A stretch of 64,000 bases of DNA from Methylobacterium sp. J-070 (GCF_022829385.1 NZ_JAKSXX010000166.1:24447-88446), one strand, 5' to 3'; numbered from the stretch's first letter, positions 1-9,249 are shown. Notes: generated by a model from the letters alone, not told the origin. Numbers and translations: made by a program.

Positions 1-687
1 TCGATGCTGGCCAACGGCGGCCGCCGCATCCGGCCGACCCTGATCGACCGGATCCAGGATCGCGTCGGCGAGACGATCTACCGGCACGACAACCGCAAGT
101 GCATCGGCTGCGACGCCGAGAAGTGGTCGGGCCAGGACGAGCCGAAGCTGGTGGACGATTCCGAGCAGGTGCTCGATCCGCTCACCGCCTACCAGATGGT
201 CTCGATCATGGAGGGCGTGGTCCAGCGCGGCACGGCCACCATCCTGAAGCAGATCGGCAAGCCGCTCGCCGGCAAGACCGGCACGACCAACGACGCCAAG
301 GACGCGTGGTTCGTGGGCTTCTCGCCGGACCTCGCGGTGGGCATCTATATCGGCTTCGACAAGCCGCGCTCGCTGGGCGACCGCGCCACCGGCGGCGGGC
401 TGGCGGCGCCGATCGCCCTCGAGTTCCTGAAGACGGCCCTCAAGGACAAGCCGCCGACGCCGTTCCGGGTGCCCCCGGGGATCAAGCTGATCCGGGTCAA
501 CCTCGCCAGCGGCACCCGCGCCGGCTCGGGCGAGGGGGCCGGGACCATCCTGGAGGCGTTCAAGCCCGGCACCGCCCCGCCGGATTCCTACGTGGCGCCG
601 CCCTCCGGCGGCCAGGGCGCGGCGCCCGCGGCCGCTTCGGTGCCGCCGGACGCCGACCGGGCCGCGCAGGCCGGCGGGTTGTACTGA
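1..687 (+). CDS. mrcA: Penicillin-binding protein 1A, C-terminal part (5' end outside window)
   Basis: The reading frame is open from base 1, so the gene begins before the window. The visible 228 residues are the end of the transpeptidase domain of a class A (bifunctional) penicillin-binding protein, which cross-links peptidoglycan in the periplasm. The KTG box is present (KTGTTNDAKDAWFVGF, near residue 91), followed by the usual GGGLAAPI segment. The last 80 residues are a Pro/Ala/Gly-rich tail typical of alphaproteobacterial PBP1A. The N-terminal anchor and glycosyltransferase domain are not visible. Family call is firm; which paralogue it is remains open. Confidence 0.9.
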   Translation, partial: SMLANGGRRIRPTLIDRIQDRVGETIYRHDNRKCIGCDAEKWSGQDEPKLVDDSEQVLDPLTAYQMVSIMEGVVQRGTATILKQIGKPLAGKTGTTNDAKDAWFVGFSPDLAVGIYIGFDKPRSLGDRATGGGLAAPIALEFLKTALKDKPPTPFRVPPGIKLIRVNLASGTRAGSGEGAGTILEAFKPGTAPPDSYVAPPSGGQGAAPAAASVPPDADRAAQAGGLY

Positions 688-789
688 GGGGGGATCGACG
701 GCGGTCTGGGCACACGCCGTCGATCCTCTGCTCCGCGCGGCAACCGGATCAATAAATCTCCGCTGAAGAGAAGACAGGGAGGACGCCGC

Positions 790-962
790 GGCTCTCCCTC
801 CCCCCTCTGCGGGGGAGGGTGGCCCCCGAAGGGGGGCGGGAGAGGGGCAGCGCGACGATGCAGGATGTATTGGGCGCGTCGCGACCTTTCCGGCCCCATC
901 GCTCCCCTCTCCCGACCCCTGCTGACGCAGGGGCCACCCTCCCCCGCAAAGGAGGGAGGGAG
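790..962. repeat. Composite dispersed GC-rich palindromic repeat, two inverted copies
   Basis: One copy (about 796-846) reads CCCTCC..CTCTGCGGGGGAGGG..GGGAGAGGGG. A second copy in opposite orientation occupies about 901-961. Relatives of the element are seen at 45165-45352, in the oprM coding start (38455-38536) and, shorter, near 27210. It lies in the 529-base gap between mrcA and the purQ terminator. Apart from this repeat and the terminator, I see nothing else in 688-1216. Confidence 0.7.
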
Positions 963-1060
963 GGCGCGTGTCAGATCGGGTGTGCTCGTCCACCGACGGC
1001 AGGAGCGCGCCTCGGGCAGTCAGGCATGACAATCGTCGCATCCCCCCGCCACCCGCACAG

Positions 1061-1088
1061 AAAAAAGCCGCCCCGGAGGGAGCGGCTT
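1061..1088 (-). terminator. Rho-independent terminator of the purS-purQ transcript
   Basis: A 7-bp stem (AAGCCGC/GCGGCTT) with a 10-base loop is followed, reading the minus strand, by six T. It lies about 130 bases beyond the purQ stop and in the right orientation to end purS-purQ. On the plus strand the A run precedes the stem, so it would not work that way. Confidence 0.7.
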
Positions 1089-1216
1089 GGAGGAGTCTTC
1101 AGGGAGGCATCAAGCAGAGCGGACGAGACAATCCAACTCGACATCCAGATCTCTGGATACCTCTTTATGGTTCCGAAACCCTAACGATCGGTTAATACCG
1201 ATCTTCGCCGGAGCCC

Positions 1217-1897
1217 TCAGGCCGCGAGACTGTCGAAGAGCCCGCGCCCGTCCGTCCCGCCGATCAGATCCTCCACGAAGTTCTCCGGGTGGGGCATCAT
1301 GCCGAGCACGGTGCGGTTCTCCGACAGGACGCCCGCGATCGCGTTGAGGGAGCCGTTGCGGTTGGCCTCCACGGTGATGGCGCCCTGCGCATCGCAGTAC
1401 CGGAACGCCACCCGGCCCTCCCCCTCGATCCGCGTCAGGGTCTCGGGATCGGCGAAGTAGTTGCCCTCCCCGTGGGCGACGCAGACGTCGATGACCTGAC
1501 CGGCCCTGTAGGCGCTGGTGAAGCGGGTGTCGGTGCGCTCGACCCGGAGCGTCTGCCGGTGGCAGATGAAGCGCCTGTTGACGTTGCGCATCAGCACCCC
1601 GGGCAGGAGCCCGGATTCGCACAGGATCTGGAAGCCGTTGCAGATGCCGAGGACGAGGCCGCCCCGCGCCGCATGGGCGCGCACCGCGTCCATCGCGGCC
1701 GCCCGCCCGGCGATCGCGCCGCAGCGGAGATAGTCGCCGTACGAGAAGCCCCCCGGGAGGACCGCGAGATCGGTTCCGGCCGGGAGTTCGTGATCCGCGT
1801 GCCAGACGAGGCTCACCTGCGCCCCGGACCGGCGCAGCGCACGGACGACGTCCGTCTCGCGGTTGGAGCCAGGGAAGACGACCACCGCCGCGTGCAT
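1217..1897 (-). CDS. purQ: Phosphoribosylformylglycinamidine synthase subunit PurQ
   Basis: This 226-residue class I glutamine amidotransferase releases ammonia from glutamine for the FGAR to FGAM step of purine synthesis, in complex with PurL and PurS. The nucleophile Cys86 lies in GICNGFQIL, and the His/Glu pair in GMMPHPEN near the C-terminus. The N-terminus (AVVVFPGSNRE) and length are normal. The start ATG overlaps the purS stop by one base (TGATG), so the two are translationally coupled. purL is not in the window. Confidence 0.97.
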   Translation of the reverse strand: MHAAVVVFPGSNRETDVVRALRRSGAQVSLVWHADHELPAGTDLAVLPGGFSYGDYLRCGAIAGRAAAMDAVRAHAARGGLVLGICNGFQILCESGLLPGVLMRNVNRRFICHRQTLRVERTDTRFTSAYRAGQVIDVCVAHGEGNYFADPETLTRIEGEGRVAFRYCDAQGAITVEANRNGSLNAIAGVLSENRTVLGMMPHPENFVEDLIGGTDGRGLFDSLAA

Positions 1898-2136
1898 CAG
1901 AGGATCTCGATCGCGTAGTTCTCGACCACCGTGTTGGCCAGGAGCTTCTCGCAGGCCGTGCGCAGCGTCGCCTCGGCGGCGGCGGAGTCGGTCGCCGCGA
2001 CCTCGATGTCGAAGACCTTGCCCTGCCGCACGCCCTCGACGCCCTCGATGGCGAGGGACTTGAGGGCGGCCTCGATCGCCTTGCCCTGCGGGTCCAGGAC
2101 GCCGGTCTTCAAGGTGACGATAATGCGGGCTTTCAT
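1897..2136 (-). CDS. purS: Phosphoribosylformylglycinamidine synthase subunit PurS
   Basis: This 79-residue small subunit of the FGAM synthase complex bridges PurQ and PurL. The sequence has the family pattern: MKARIIVTLKTGVLDPQGKA at the start and GKVFDIEV in the middle. I chose the ATG at 2136 because an upstream in-frame start would add 17 residues not found in the family. It is the first gene of a two-gene operon ending at the terminator at 1061-1088. Confidence 0.95.
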   Translation of the reverse strand: MKARIIVTLKTGVLDPQGKAIEAALKSLAIEGVEGVRQGKVFDIEVAATDSAAAEATLRTACEKLLANTVVENYAIEIL

Positions 2137-2280
2137 GGATTTTCGGGTCTCACGCGTAGCCGGGAACGGGGGTGTGACCTGCGGCATCGTTACGCATTAT
2201 GCCGGGGACCGCAACTAGCAGCATGGCCGACGCCCTGTCGACCGGGTGCGCGCCGGGATGCCCGGCTTGCGACGGCGGGC

Positions 2281-2520
2281 TTATCGCCGGGGCGCGACCG
2301 TGCCGGTCCGCAGCGGCTCGATGCTGGTCGCCCGCCGCCACAGCTGGAGCATGATCCAGGCGGCGAACAGGCTGAAGACGCCCATCAGGACGTGGCCGAC
2401 GCGATCCCCGAGATCGAACAGGCCCGCGATGGCCCAGCCGGCCGCGATGGCCACGGCGAACACCTCGGTGCCCACGAGGACCATCATGCTGACGATGGTG
2501 ATGGCGTTGCGCCCGTTCAC
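2281..2520 (-). CDS. Small membrane protein of unknown function
   Basis: A 79-residue protein with two hydrophobic segments: residues about 7-33 (ITIVSMMVLVGTEVFAVAIA) and about 45-62. A basic tail follows. The GTG at 2520 is preferred because GAGGG lies about nine bases upstream; an in-frame TTG at 2535 is the alternative. It stands alone, upstream of purS on the same strand with a 144-base gap. I do not recognise a family. Confidence 0.6.
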   Translation of the reverse strand: MNGRNAITIVSMMVLVGTEVFAVAIAAGWAIAGLFDLGDRVGHVLMGVFSLFAAWIMLQLWRRATSIEPLRTGTVAPRR

Positions 2521-2626
2521 GGTATGCGCCCTCAAAAGCAGTGCGGGTCCCGGACGGTATCGCCCGGAACCCGCGCAGCTAGCCCACCGAGGCGGGACGA
2601 CGCAACCGACCGTGCCGCCTACCGGC

Positions 2627-3226
2627 TCAGCGCGGCGCGCGCTTGGCCAGGATCCGCTGCAGCGTCCGCCGGTGCATGTTCAGGCGCCGGGCGGTCTCGC
2701 TGACGTTGCGGCTGCACAGCTCGTAGACGCGCTGGATGTGCTCCCAGCGGACCCGGTCCGCCGACATCGGGTTCTCCGGAGGGTCGGCCCGCTCGCCGGG
2801 CTGCGCCATCAGCGTGCCGTGGATCTCGTCGGCATCGGCGGGCTTGGCGAGGTAGTCGAACGCGCCGAGCTTCACCGCGGTGACCGCGGTGGCGATGTTG
2901 CCGTAGCCGGTCAGGATCACCCCCCGGGCTTCCGGGCGGCGCTCCTTCAGGCGGGCGATCACGTCGAGGCCGTTGCCGTCCCCGAGGCGCATGTCGATCA
3001 CCGCGAAGGCGGGGGCCCGGGCCTCGACCGCCGACACGCCGTCGGCCACGCTGTCGGCGACCTGGACGTGGTAGCCGCGGCTCTCCATGGCGCGCGCGAG
3101 CCGCGTCGAGAACGGCTTGTCGTCGTCCACGATCAGCAGACTGCGGTCGGAGAAGGCGGCCAGCGGATCGGCATCGTTGAACACGGCAGCGTCCGGCGCC
3201 ACCGAGGTCCCGGGCTGCGTGAGCAT
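2627..3226 (-). CDS. regA: RegA/PrrA/ActR-type redox response regulator
   Basis: A 199-residue DNA-binding response regulator, partner of RegB. The receiver domain (about 29-140) has the acidic pocket DDD at 34-36, phosphoacceptor Asp78 (VIDMRLGDG), Thr106 and Lys128. A Pro-containing linker leads to a Fis-type helix-turn-helix (about 174-194, VSETARRLNMHRRTLQRILA) that is almost invariant in RegA/ActR proteins. In relatives it controls photosynthesis, respiration, carbon and nitrogen fixation genes according to redox state. AAAGGAG precedes the chosen ATG; a longer start at 3289 would overlap regB. It lies 46 bases downstream of regB and is probably cotranscribed with it. Confidence 0.95.
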   Translation of the reverse strand: MLTQPGTSVAPDAAVFNDADPLAAFSDRSLLIVDDDKPFSTRLARAMESRGYHVQVADSVADGVSAVEARAPAFAVIDMRLGDGNGLDVIARLKERRPEARGVILTGYGNIATAVTAVKLGAFDYLAKPADADEIHGTLMAQPGERADPPENPMSADRVRWEHIQRVYELCSRNVSETARRLNMHRRTLQRILAKRAPR

Positions 3227-3272
3227 CCGGCACTCCTTTCGGGTTTTCGTCGTTAGATTCTGCGTCTGTCCC

Positions 3273-4658
3273 TCATATAGGGAGCGCATCTCCCGGGGGC
3301 AGGGGGGAGCGGATACTGAATTCCGGAGAATGTCGCGGCACCGCGCCGCGCTCGAAGATGTGGCGGGCCCAGGAGACCCGCACGACGGCGCCGTGCGCGT
3401 TCGGGGCCGAGACGTTCATCAGGGTCAGCTGAGCGCCCGAGCGCTCGATCAGCGTCTTGGCGATGAACAGCCCGAGGCCGAGCCCGGCCCCCACGGTCCC
3501 GCCGGATTGCGGCCGGTCGTGGCTGCGGGTCGTGACGTAGGGCTCCCCCGCCCGCAGCAGCACCTCGCTGGAGAAGCCGGGGCCGTCGTCGCGGATCTCG
3601 ATCCAGACCCGCTCCTGGGTCCAGCGCCCCTCGACGGAGACCCGGGCCTCCGCGAAGTCGACGGCGTTGTCGAGGATGTTGGCGAGCCCGAACATGACCC
3701 CCGGGTTGCGCCGGCAGGCCGGCTCCGGCCCGTCGCCGACGCTGGTGATGTCGAGCCCAGCCCCCAGCGCCCGCTGCGGCGCGACCAGCTCCTCCACGAG
3801 GTGGCTGAACGTCACCGTCTCCAGGAACCCCGCCCCGTCCCCGTCGAGCGAGGTGAGCTTGCCGAGGATGCCGCGGCAGCGGTCGACCTGCTCGCGCAGC
3901 AGGCTGAGATCCTCCGCTACGGACGGGGACGCGGTGGGCCCGAGCTGGCGAATCAGCTCCTTGGTCACCACCATGATGGTGCCGAGGGGCGTGCCGAGTT
4001 CGTGGGCCGCCGCGGCCGCCAGCCCGTCGAGTTGGGAGAGATGCTGCTCGCGGGCGAGAACCAGCTCGGTGGCGGCGAGGGCCTGGGCGAGGAGCCGCGT
4101 CTCCTCCGCCACTCGCCACGCGTAGACCCCCGTGAACGCGGTGCCGAGCAGGATCGCGGTCCAGACCCCCGAGACGTACAGGAACGGCAGCTCGATCCGC
4201 CCGTCGGCGAACCAGGGCAGCGGCCGGTGCACCAGGGCGAGCAGGGTCGCGAGCCCGACCGCCAGGAGGCCCAGCGCGAGCGTCCGCTCCGGCGGTAGCG
4301 CGGTGGCGGAGATCAGGACGGGCGCGAGGAACAGCAGGGAGAACGGGTTCTGGAGGCCGCCCGTGAGGAACAGCAGCGCCGCGAGCTGCACGATGTCGAA
4401 GGCGAGCAGCAGGGCCGCGGAATCGTCGCTGAGCCGGTAGCTCGCCGGGAAGCGGATGCGGAGCGCGAGGTTCAGCCAGGACGAGGTGGCGATCACCAGG
4501 AAGCACCAGCCGAACGGCAGGGGCAGGCCGAGGCCGAACTGCGCCCCGACCACGGCGGCGCTCTGACCGGTGATGGCGAGCCAGCGCAGGCGGACGAACG
4601 TGTCGAGCCGCAGGTGTCGCGCGTCGCGGCCGAGGCCGCTGAGATCGGTGTCGGGCAT
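3273..4658 (-). CDS. regB: RegB/PrrB-type redox sensor histidine kinase
   Basis: A 461-residue inner-membrane kinase with about six N-terminal membrane segments (residues 25-185). Both known sensing features are present: the quinone-binding motif GGLQNPF at 100-106 and the redox-box Cys261 (DRCRGIL). The H-box has His219 (AAAHELGTPLGTI), and the ATPase domain has N (NILDNAVDFA, about 327) and G boxes (GAGLGLGLFIAKTL). In relatives, an oxidised quinone pool or Cys oxidation lowers kinase activity. The ATG at 4658 gives the normal family length. It is transcribed divergently from phaZ and ahead of regA. Confidence 0.95.
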   Translation of the reverse strand: MPDTDLSGLGRDARHLRLDTFVRLRWLAITGQSAAVVGAQFGLGLPLPFGWCFLVIATSSWLNLALRIRFPASYRLSDDSAALLLAFDIVQLAALLFLTGGLQNPFSLLFLAPVLISATALPPERTLALGLLAVGLATLLALVHRPLPWFADGRIELPFLYVSGVWTAILLGTAFTGVYAWRVAEETRLLAQALAATELVLAREQHLSQLDGLAAAAAHELGTPLGTIMVVTKELIRQLGPTASPSVAEDLSLLREQVDRCRGILGKLTSLDGDGAGFLETVTFSHLVEELVAPQRALGAGLDITSVGDGPEPACRRNPGVMFGLANILDNAVDFAEARVSVEGRWTQERVWIEIRDDGPGFSSEVLLRAGEPYVTTRSHDRPQSGGTVGAGLGLGLFIAKTLIERSGAQLTLMNVSAPNAHGAVVRVSWARHIFERGAVPRHSPEFSIRSPLPPGDALPI

Positions 4659-4793
4659 GCGCTGCTTCGGTGCGTCGCCGGACGGGCCGCCTCGATCCGT
4701 CCGCTTGGCGGATCGTCTCCGCATGGCGCAGGAGCCCGGTCCCCGGCAAGCCGACCCGGACGAATCGTCGCTGTCTAGGGACCCTGGGTGTGG

Positions 4794-4844
4794 TCCGCGC
4801 GCTCTCCGCCAAACCGGGACTCGCTTCGGCGGAGAGCGCGCGGA
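4794..4844. repeat. Perfect 17-bp inverted repeat in the regB-phaZ divergent region
   Basis: The arm TCCGCGCGCTCTCCGCC (4794-4810) is repeated exactly in inverse at 4828-4844 across a 17-base spacer. It sits 135 bases upstream of regB and 140 bases upstream of phaZ, within a 325-base region with no other recognisable feature. It could form a strong hairpin or cruciform in either 5' leader, or be a solitary REP-type element. I did not find a second copy in the window. Confidence 0.75.
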
Positions 4845-4983
4845 CGTCGTCCCGGCTAAGTCGCCGCGGCCGCGGGATGTTCCACCCCCGTCCAAGGTGG
4901 AGCATTATCGGCGCGATTCGGGTTGCAGGGAGCATGAGCCGCGCGGCGGGATGCCGGCGGCCGGACCGGACCGCGAGGTGACG

Positions 4984-6261
4984 ATGCTGCTGGCCTACTC
5001 GATGTACGAGGGTGCCCGCGCCCTGATGGCGCCGGCCCGGGTCGCCGCCGATCTGACGCGCTACGGGCTGCAGATGCCCGGCAATCCCCTCGCCTACGGA
5101 CCCTACGCCCGCGCGGTGAGCGCCGGCTGCGAGATGTTCGAGCGCGTCACCCGCCAGTACGGCAAGCCCGCCTTCGGGTTCGCCGAGACCCTGGTCGACG
5201 GCAACCCGGTCCCGGTCACCGAGCGGGTGGTCTGGGAGCGGCCGTTCTGCCGCCTGATCGCCTTCGACCGCGCCTTCCCGACACCCCCCGCGGAGGCGCA
5301 GCCGAAGCTGCTGATCGTCGCGCCGATGTCGGGGCACTACGCGACGCTGCTGCGCGGCACCGTGGAGGCGATGCTGCCGAACCACCGGGTGTTCGTCACC
5401 GACTGGACCGACGCCCGGATGGTGCCGCTGCTCGCCGGGCACTTCGACCTCCACGACTACGTCGACTATCTGCAGGAGATGTTCGCGGTCCTGGGGCCGG
5501 ACCTGCACGTCATGGCCGTGTGCCAGCCGGCGGTGCCGGTGATCGCCGCGGTGGCGCTGATGGAGGCCGCCGACGAGCCCGCGGTGCCGACCTCGATGAC
5601 CCTGATGGGCGGCCCGATCGACACGCGCCGCTCGCCCACCGCGGTGAACTGCCTCGCGCAGGAGCGCGGCCAGACCTGGTTCGAGCGCAACACGATCAGC
5701 CTCGTCCCGCCGATCTACCCGGGGGCGTGGCGCCGGGTCTATCCGGGCTTCCTGCAGCTGTCGGGCTTCATGGCGATGAACCTCGACCGCCACGTCACCG
5801 CCCATTCGGACATGTTCGATCATCTGGTGAAGGGCGACGGGGACTCTGCCGAGAAGCACCGGGAGTTCTACGACGAGTACCTCGCGGTGATGGATCTGAC
5901 CGCCGAGTACTACCTGCAGACCGTGCAGACCGTGTTCGTGGACCACGCCCTGCCGAAGGGCCGCATGACCCACCGGGGCCTGCCGGTCGACCTGGGGGCG
6001 ATCCGCCGCTGCGCGATCCTGGCGGTCGAGGGCGAGAACGACGACATCTCGGGCGTCGGCCAGACCAAGGCGGCGCTGGACCTGACGCCGAACCTGCCGG
6101 AGGCGCGCAAGGCCTACCACCTCCAGGCCGGCGTCGGCCATTACGGCGTGTTCAACGGCTCCCGCTACCGGTCGGTGATCGCCCCCCGCATCGCCGCCTT
6201 CATCCGCACCATGCAGGCGGCCCCGGGGGCCCGGGGCGGCCACCTGCGCCAAGTGAGCTGA
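4984..6261 (+). CDS. phaZ: Intracellular polyhydroxyalkanoate (PHB) depolymerase
   Basis: This 425-residue protein belongs to the intracellular PhaZ family that mobilises native PHB granules in the cytoplasm. These enzymes have a nucleophilic Cys in place of the Ser of the lipase box; here it is Cys180 in MAVCQPAVP. Other family stretches are MLLAYSMYEG at the start, APMSGHYATLLRGTV, FVTDWTDAR and the C-terminal His motif GVGHYGVFNGSRY. The chosen ATG matches family N-termini. It is divergent from regB and convergent with ndvA. Confidence 0.95.
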   Translation: MLLAYSMYEGARALMAPARVAADLTRYGLQMPGNPLAYGPYARAVSAGCEMFERVTRQYGKPAFGFAETLVDGNPVPVTERVVWERPFCRLIAFDRAFPTPPAEAQPKLLIVAPMSGHYATLLRGTVEAMLPNHRVFVTDWTDARMVPLLAGHFDLHDYVDYLQEMFAVLGPDLHVMAVCQPAVPVIAAVALMEAADEPAVPTSMTLMGGPIDTRRSPTAVNCLAQERGQTWFERNTISLVPPIYPGAWRRVYPGFLQLSGFMAMNLDRHVTAHSDMFDHLVKGDGDSAEKHREFYDEYLAVMDLTAEYYLQTVQTVFVDHALPKGRMTHRGLPVDLGAIRRCAILAVEGENDDISGVGQTKAALDLTPNLPEARKAYHLQAGVGHYGVFNGSRYRSVIAPRIAAFIRTMQAAPGARGGHLRQVS

Positions 6262-6417
6262 GACGGCTTCCGGTCGAGGATCCCGGCACCGCCGTCCCGG
6301 CGGGCGGAGCGCGGCAATCCCGGGGCGCCGCCTCCGCCGAAGGGGCCCGGCCCGGGGTCGCCGCGCCCGTGACGACGGCGCGGGGCGCGTCGACCGGAGC
6401 CCCCGGACGGAACCGCC

Positions 6418-8193
6418 TCACGCCGCCAGGGCCAGCCCCTCGTCCTCGTCGGATTCCGCCGCCATGAACTGGGCCCGGGCGAGCTCGGCGAAGCGGCCGC
6501 CCTCGGCCACCAGCTGGTCGAAGGTGCCGGCCTCCACGATCCGGCCCTCGTCGAACACCAGGATGCGGTCGGCGTCGCGGATCGTGGCGAGGCGGTGGGC
6601 GATCACGAAGGTGGTCCGCCCCTCCATCACGGTCTCCAGCGCGCCCTGGAGCTTGCGCTCGGTGGCGGCGTCCAGCGCCGAGGTCGCCTCGTCGAGGATC
6701 AGGATCGGCGGGTTCTTCAGGAGCGCCCGGGCGATCGAGAGCCGCTGGCGCTCGCCCCCCGACAGGGACCGGCCGCGCTCGCCGATCACCGTGTCGAGCC
6801 CGTCGGGCTGGCGCGCCATGAAGGCGCTGGCCTGGGCGCGCTCCAGCGCGTCGAGCATCTCGGCATCGGTGGCGTCGGGGCAGCCGACCTGGAGGTTCTC
6901 GCGGATCGAGCGGGCGAACAGCATCGGCTCCTGGAACACCACGCCGATGTTGTGGCGCAGGCTCGAGAGGCCGACGTCGCGGATGTCCATCCCGTCGATG
7001 CGGATCGACCCGGAGGCCGGATCGAAGCTGCGGTGCAGCAGGCCGAGCGTCGTCGACTTGCCCGAGCCGGTGGTGCCGACCAGCGCGATCGTCTCGCCGG
7101 GCCGCGCCGAGAACGAGACGCCGTCGAGCGCCCGCCGGCGGCCATCGTACGAGAAGGCGACGTCCTCGAAGGTGACCTCGCCCTCGAAGCGCGCGACCTG
7201 CCGGGCATGCGGCCGGTCGGCCACCGCCGGGACGGTGTCGTAGATCTCGAAGAACTCGGCGATCTTGGGCGCCTGCTGGAACAGGCCGTTGACGAAGCCG
7301 ACCACGTGGTCGAGGCGCGCCACGAAGGCGGTGGCGAGGCTCATGAAGGCCACGACCTCGCCCACCGTGGTGGTGCCGGCCTGGTAGAGCCAGATGCCGG
7401 TGACGAAGATCGCCGTCATCGTGATGGTCGCCGACGCCCGGGTCGCCACGTTGGCGAGCGCCCACCAGGACAGGACCGGGATCTGCGCGGCGAGCAGGTT
7501 GGTGATAATGCCGCGCATCGCGTCCTTCTCGGCCTTGGCGCGGGTGAAGGACTGGATCACCGCGACGTTGCCGAGGGCGTCGGACGCATGGGCGGCGAGC
7601 CCCGAATTGAACTCCTCGACCTGCCCCTGGAGGGTCTCGGTCCGGCGCATCACGAAGATGGTGAGCGCCGTGAAGGCCAGCACCAGCACCACCAGGATCG
7701 AGCCGAGCTGCCAGTTGATGAACAGCGTCATCGGCAGGAGCACGCCGAGCGACACCAGCGCCACGAGGTGGTCGCGGAAGAAGCCGAGCCACAGCCAGGC
7801 CATGCCGTTGGTGCCCTCCAGCATCGCCTTCAGGACCCGGCCCGAATGGTTGGCCGAGTGGAAGGCCAGCGGCAGGTCGAGCACGTGCTCGAAGTAGCTC
7901 GCCATCGACGACAGGCGGTTGCGGTGGGCCAGCCGGTCGGCGTGGAGCGCGATGAACACGCCCGCCGCGATGGTGAAGAAGCCGAACGCCACCCAGGCGG
8001 CGAGCAGGGGCAGCATGGTGCCCATGGCGTCGCCGCCGCGCTTGAGGTGGGTCAGCTGGTCGATGATGCGGCCCATCAGCAGCGGCTCGGCGAAGGCCGC
8101 CACCGCCAGCACGAGGTTGGTGGCGGCCAGACCGATGGCCAGCCGCCGTTCCGCCTTCAGGAAACCCAGGACCCGCCCGTACAGACGAACCAT
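6418..8193 (-). CDS. ndvA: NdvA/ChvA-type cyclic beta-1,2-glucan ABC exporter (membrane and ATPase fused)
   Basis: A 591-residue half-transporter. The N-terminal membrane domain (about 1-320) has six predicted helices; the ATPase domain carries Walker A GTTGSGKST, signature LSGGERQRLS and Walker B ILILDEATSALD. Stretches such as AEPLLMGRIIDQL, ADRLAHR and LSWWALANVATRAS match what I recall of rhizobial NdvA. Those proteins export periplasmic cyclic glucan, used in osmoadaptation and host attachment. The cognate glucan synthase (ndvB) is not in the window. The start at 8193 is preferred over one 33 codons upstream whose extension is not family-like. Substrate is inferred. Confidence 0.85.
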   Translation of the reverse strand: MVRLYGRVLGFLKAERRLAIGLAATNLVLAVAAFAEPLLMGRIIDQLTHLKRGGDAMGTMLPLLAAWVAFGFFTIAAGVFIALHADRLAHRNRLSSMASYFEHVLDLPLAFHSANHSGRVLKAMLEGTNGMAWLWLGFFRDHLVALVSLGVLLPMTLFINWQLGSILVVLVLAFTALTIFVMRRTETLQGQVEEFNSGLAAHASDALGNVAVIQSFTRAKAEKDAMRGIITNLLAAQIPVLSWWALANVATRASATITMTAIFVTGIWLYQAGTTTVGEVVAFMSLATAFVARLDHVVGFVNGLFQQAPKIAEFFEIYDTVPAVADRPHARQVARFEGEVTFEDVAFSYDGRRRALDGVSFSARPGETIALVGTTGSGKSTTLGLLHRSFDPASGSIRIDGMDIRDVGLSSLRHNIGVVFQEPMLFARSIRENLQVGCPDATDAEMLDALERAQASAFMARQPDGLDTVIGERGRSLSGGERQRLSIARALLKNPPILILDEATSALDAATERKLQGALETVMEGRTTFVIAHRLATIRDADRILVFDEGRIVEAGTFDQLVAEGGRFAELARAQFMAAESDEDEGLALAA

Positions 8194-8474
8194 CACCACC
8201 GCTCCGCCACCCTCGCGCGGCCCGTGTGACCCGGGTCCTGCGCCTCGACCTGAGGGTTCCGCGCGGCCGGCACCCGCGCCGATTCCCCGCAAACCCCTCG
8301 TACGACAGGGCTATGCCAGGCTTTGCCTGAACGCGCGATGACGGGCCGACACAGGGTCGAAATGACCTTCTTTACCGTTCGTTCAGCAAGGTTTCCTAAC
8401 CCTGTGGACTACCCGGCCGTTTTCCATCCCGGGTTCCGGTTTTCCTGAACGATTCGGCATCGGGCCCCCGCCTC

Positions 8475-9248
8475 ATGGATCTCGCAACCGCACTCGGCCT
8501 GCTCTCGGGCCTCGGCGTCGTGGTCGGGCTGATCATGCTCGACGGCGGTCATTTCGGCGCCTACCTGTCCGAGCACGCCGTGGTGGTGGTGTTCGGCGGT
8601 GCCACCGCGGCCACGATGATCCGCTTCCCGTTCTCGGTGATCATGCACGGCCTGCCCATGGGCCTGCGCTTCGCCTTCATGATGCGCTCGGTGAAGCCCC
8701 AGGAGCTGATCGAGGAGATCACCAAGATCGCCGACGTGGTCCGCAAGTCGGGCCCGATGGCGCTGGAGAACATGGAGATCTCCGACCCGTTCCTGGCCCA
8801 GGGCGCGCGCTACATCGCCGACGGCTACGACCGCGAGTTCATCCGCGACACGATGGAGCGGGACCGCGATAACTTCCTGATGCATCTCGACGAGGGCTCG
8901 AAGGTCTACCGGGCCTACGGCGACTGCGCCCCGGCCTGGGGCATGATCGGCACCATCCTCGGCATGGTGGCGATGTTCGCCAACATGTCCGACCCCTCGA
9001 AGCTCGGCCCCGCCATGGCGACCGCCCTGCTCGCCACCCTGTACGGCGCCGTGATCGCCAACCTGATCACCCTGCCGCTCGCCGACAAGCTGCACGTCAA
9101 GCTCGAGGAGGAGGACGTCTCGCGCTCGCTGATCATCGACGGCATCCTGATGATCCGGGACCAGAAGAGCCCGACCCTCGTGCGCGAGATGCTGGTCGCC
9201 TACCTGCCGCACAACCACCGCGAGGCGCTGCTGGAACAGGCCGCCTGA
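8475..9248 (+). CDS. motA: Flagellar motor stator protein MotA (PomA-like)
   Basis: A 257-residue inner-membrane protein with four membrane segments (about 1-24, 30-50, 145-170, 180-202) around a large cytoplasmic loop. The loop carries the charged residues that contact FliG. Typical motifs are DGGHFGAYL, VVFGGATAATMI, and WGMIGTILGMVAMF in the third segment. With MotB it forms the proton channel that powers flagellar rotation. The motB ATG follows one base after the stop, so the pair is an operon. No other flagellar gene is in the window. Confidence 0.93.
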   Translation: MDLATALGLLSGLGVVVGLIMLDGGHFGAYLSEHAVVVVFGGATAATMIRFPFSVIMHGLPMGLRFAFMMRSVKPQELIEEITKIADVVRKSGPMALENMEISDPFLAQGARYIADGYDREFIRDTMERDRDNFLMHLDEGSKVYRAYGDCAPAWGMIGTILGMVAMFANMSDPSKLGPAMATALLATLYGAVIANLITLPLADKLHVKLEEEDVSRSLIIDGILMIRDQKSPTLVREMLVAYLPHNHREALLEQAA

Positions 9249-9249
9249 G

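Noticed and set aside
3253..6252. A 999-codon open frame on the minus strand through regB and phaZ
   Set aside because: It reads low-complexity His/Arg/Gly sequence opposite phaZ and in a wrong frame over regB; both real genes have full family motifs.
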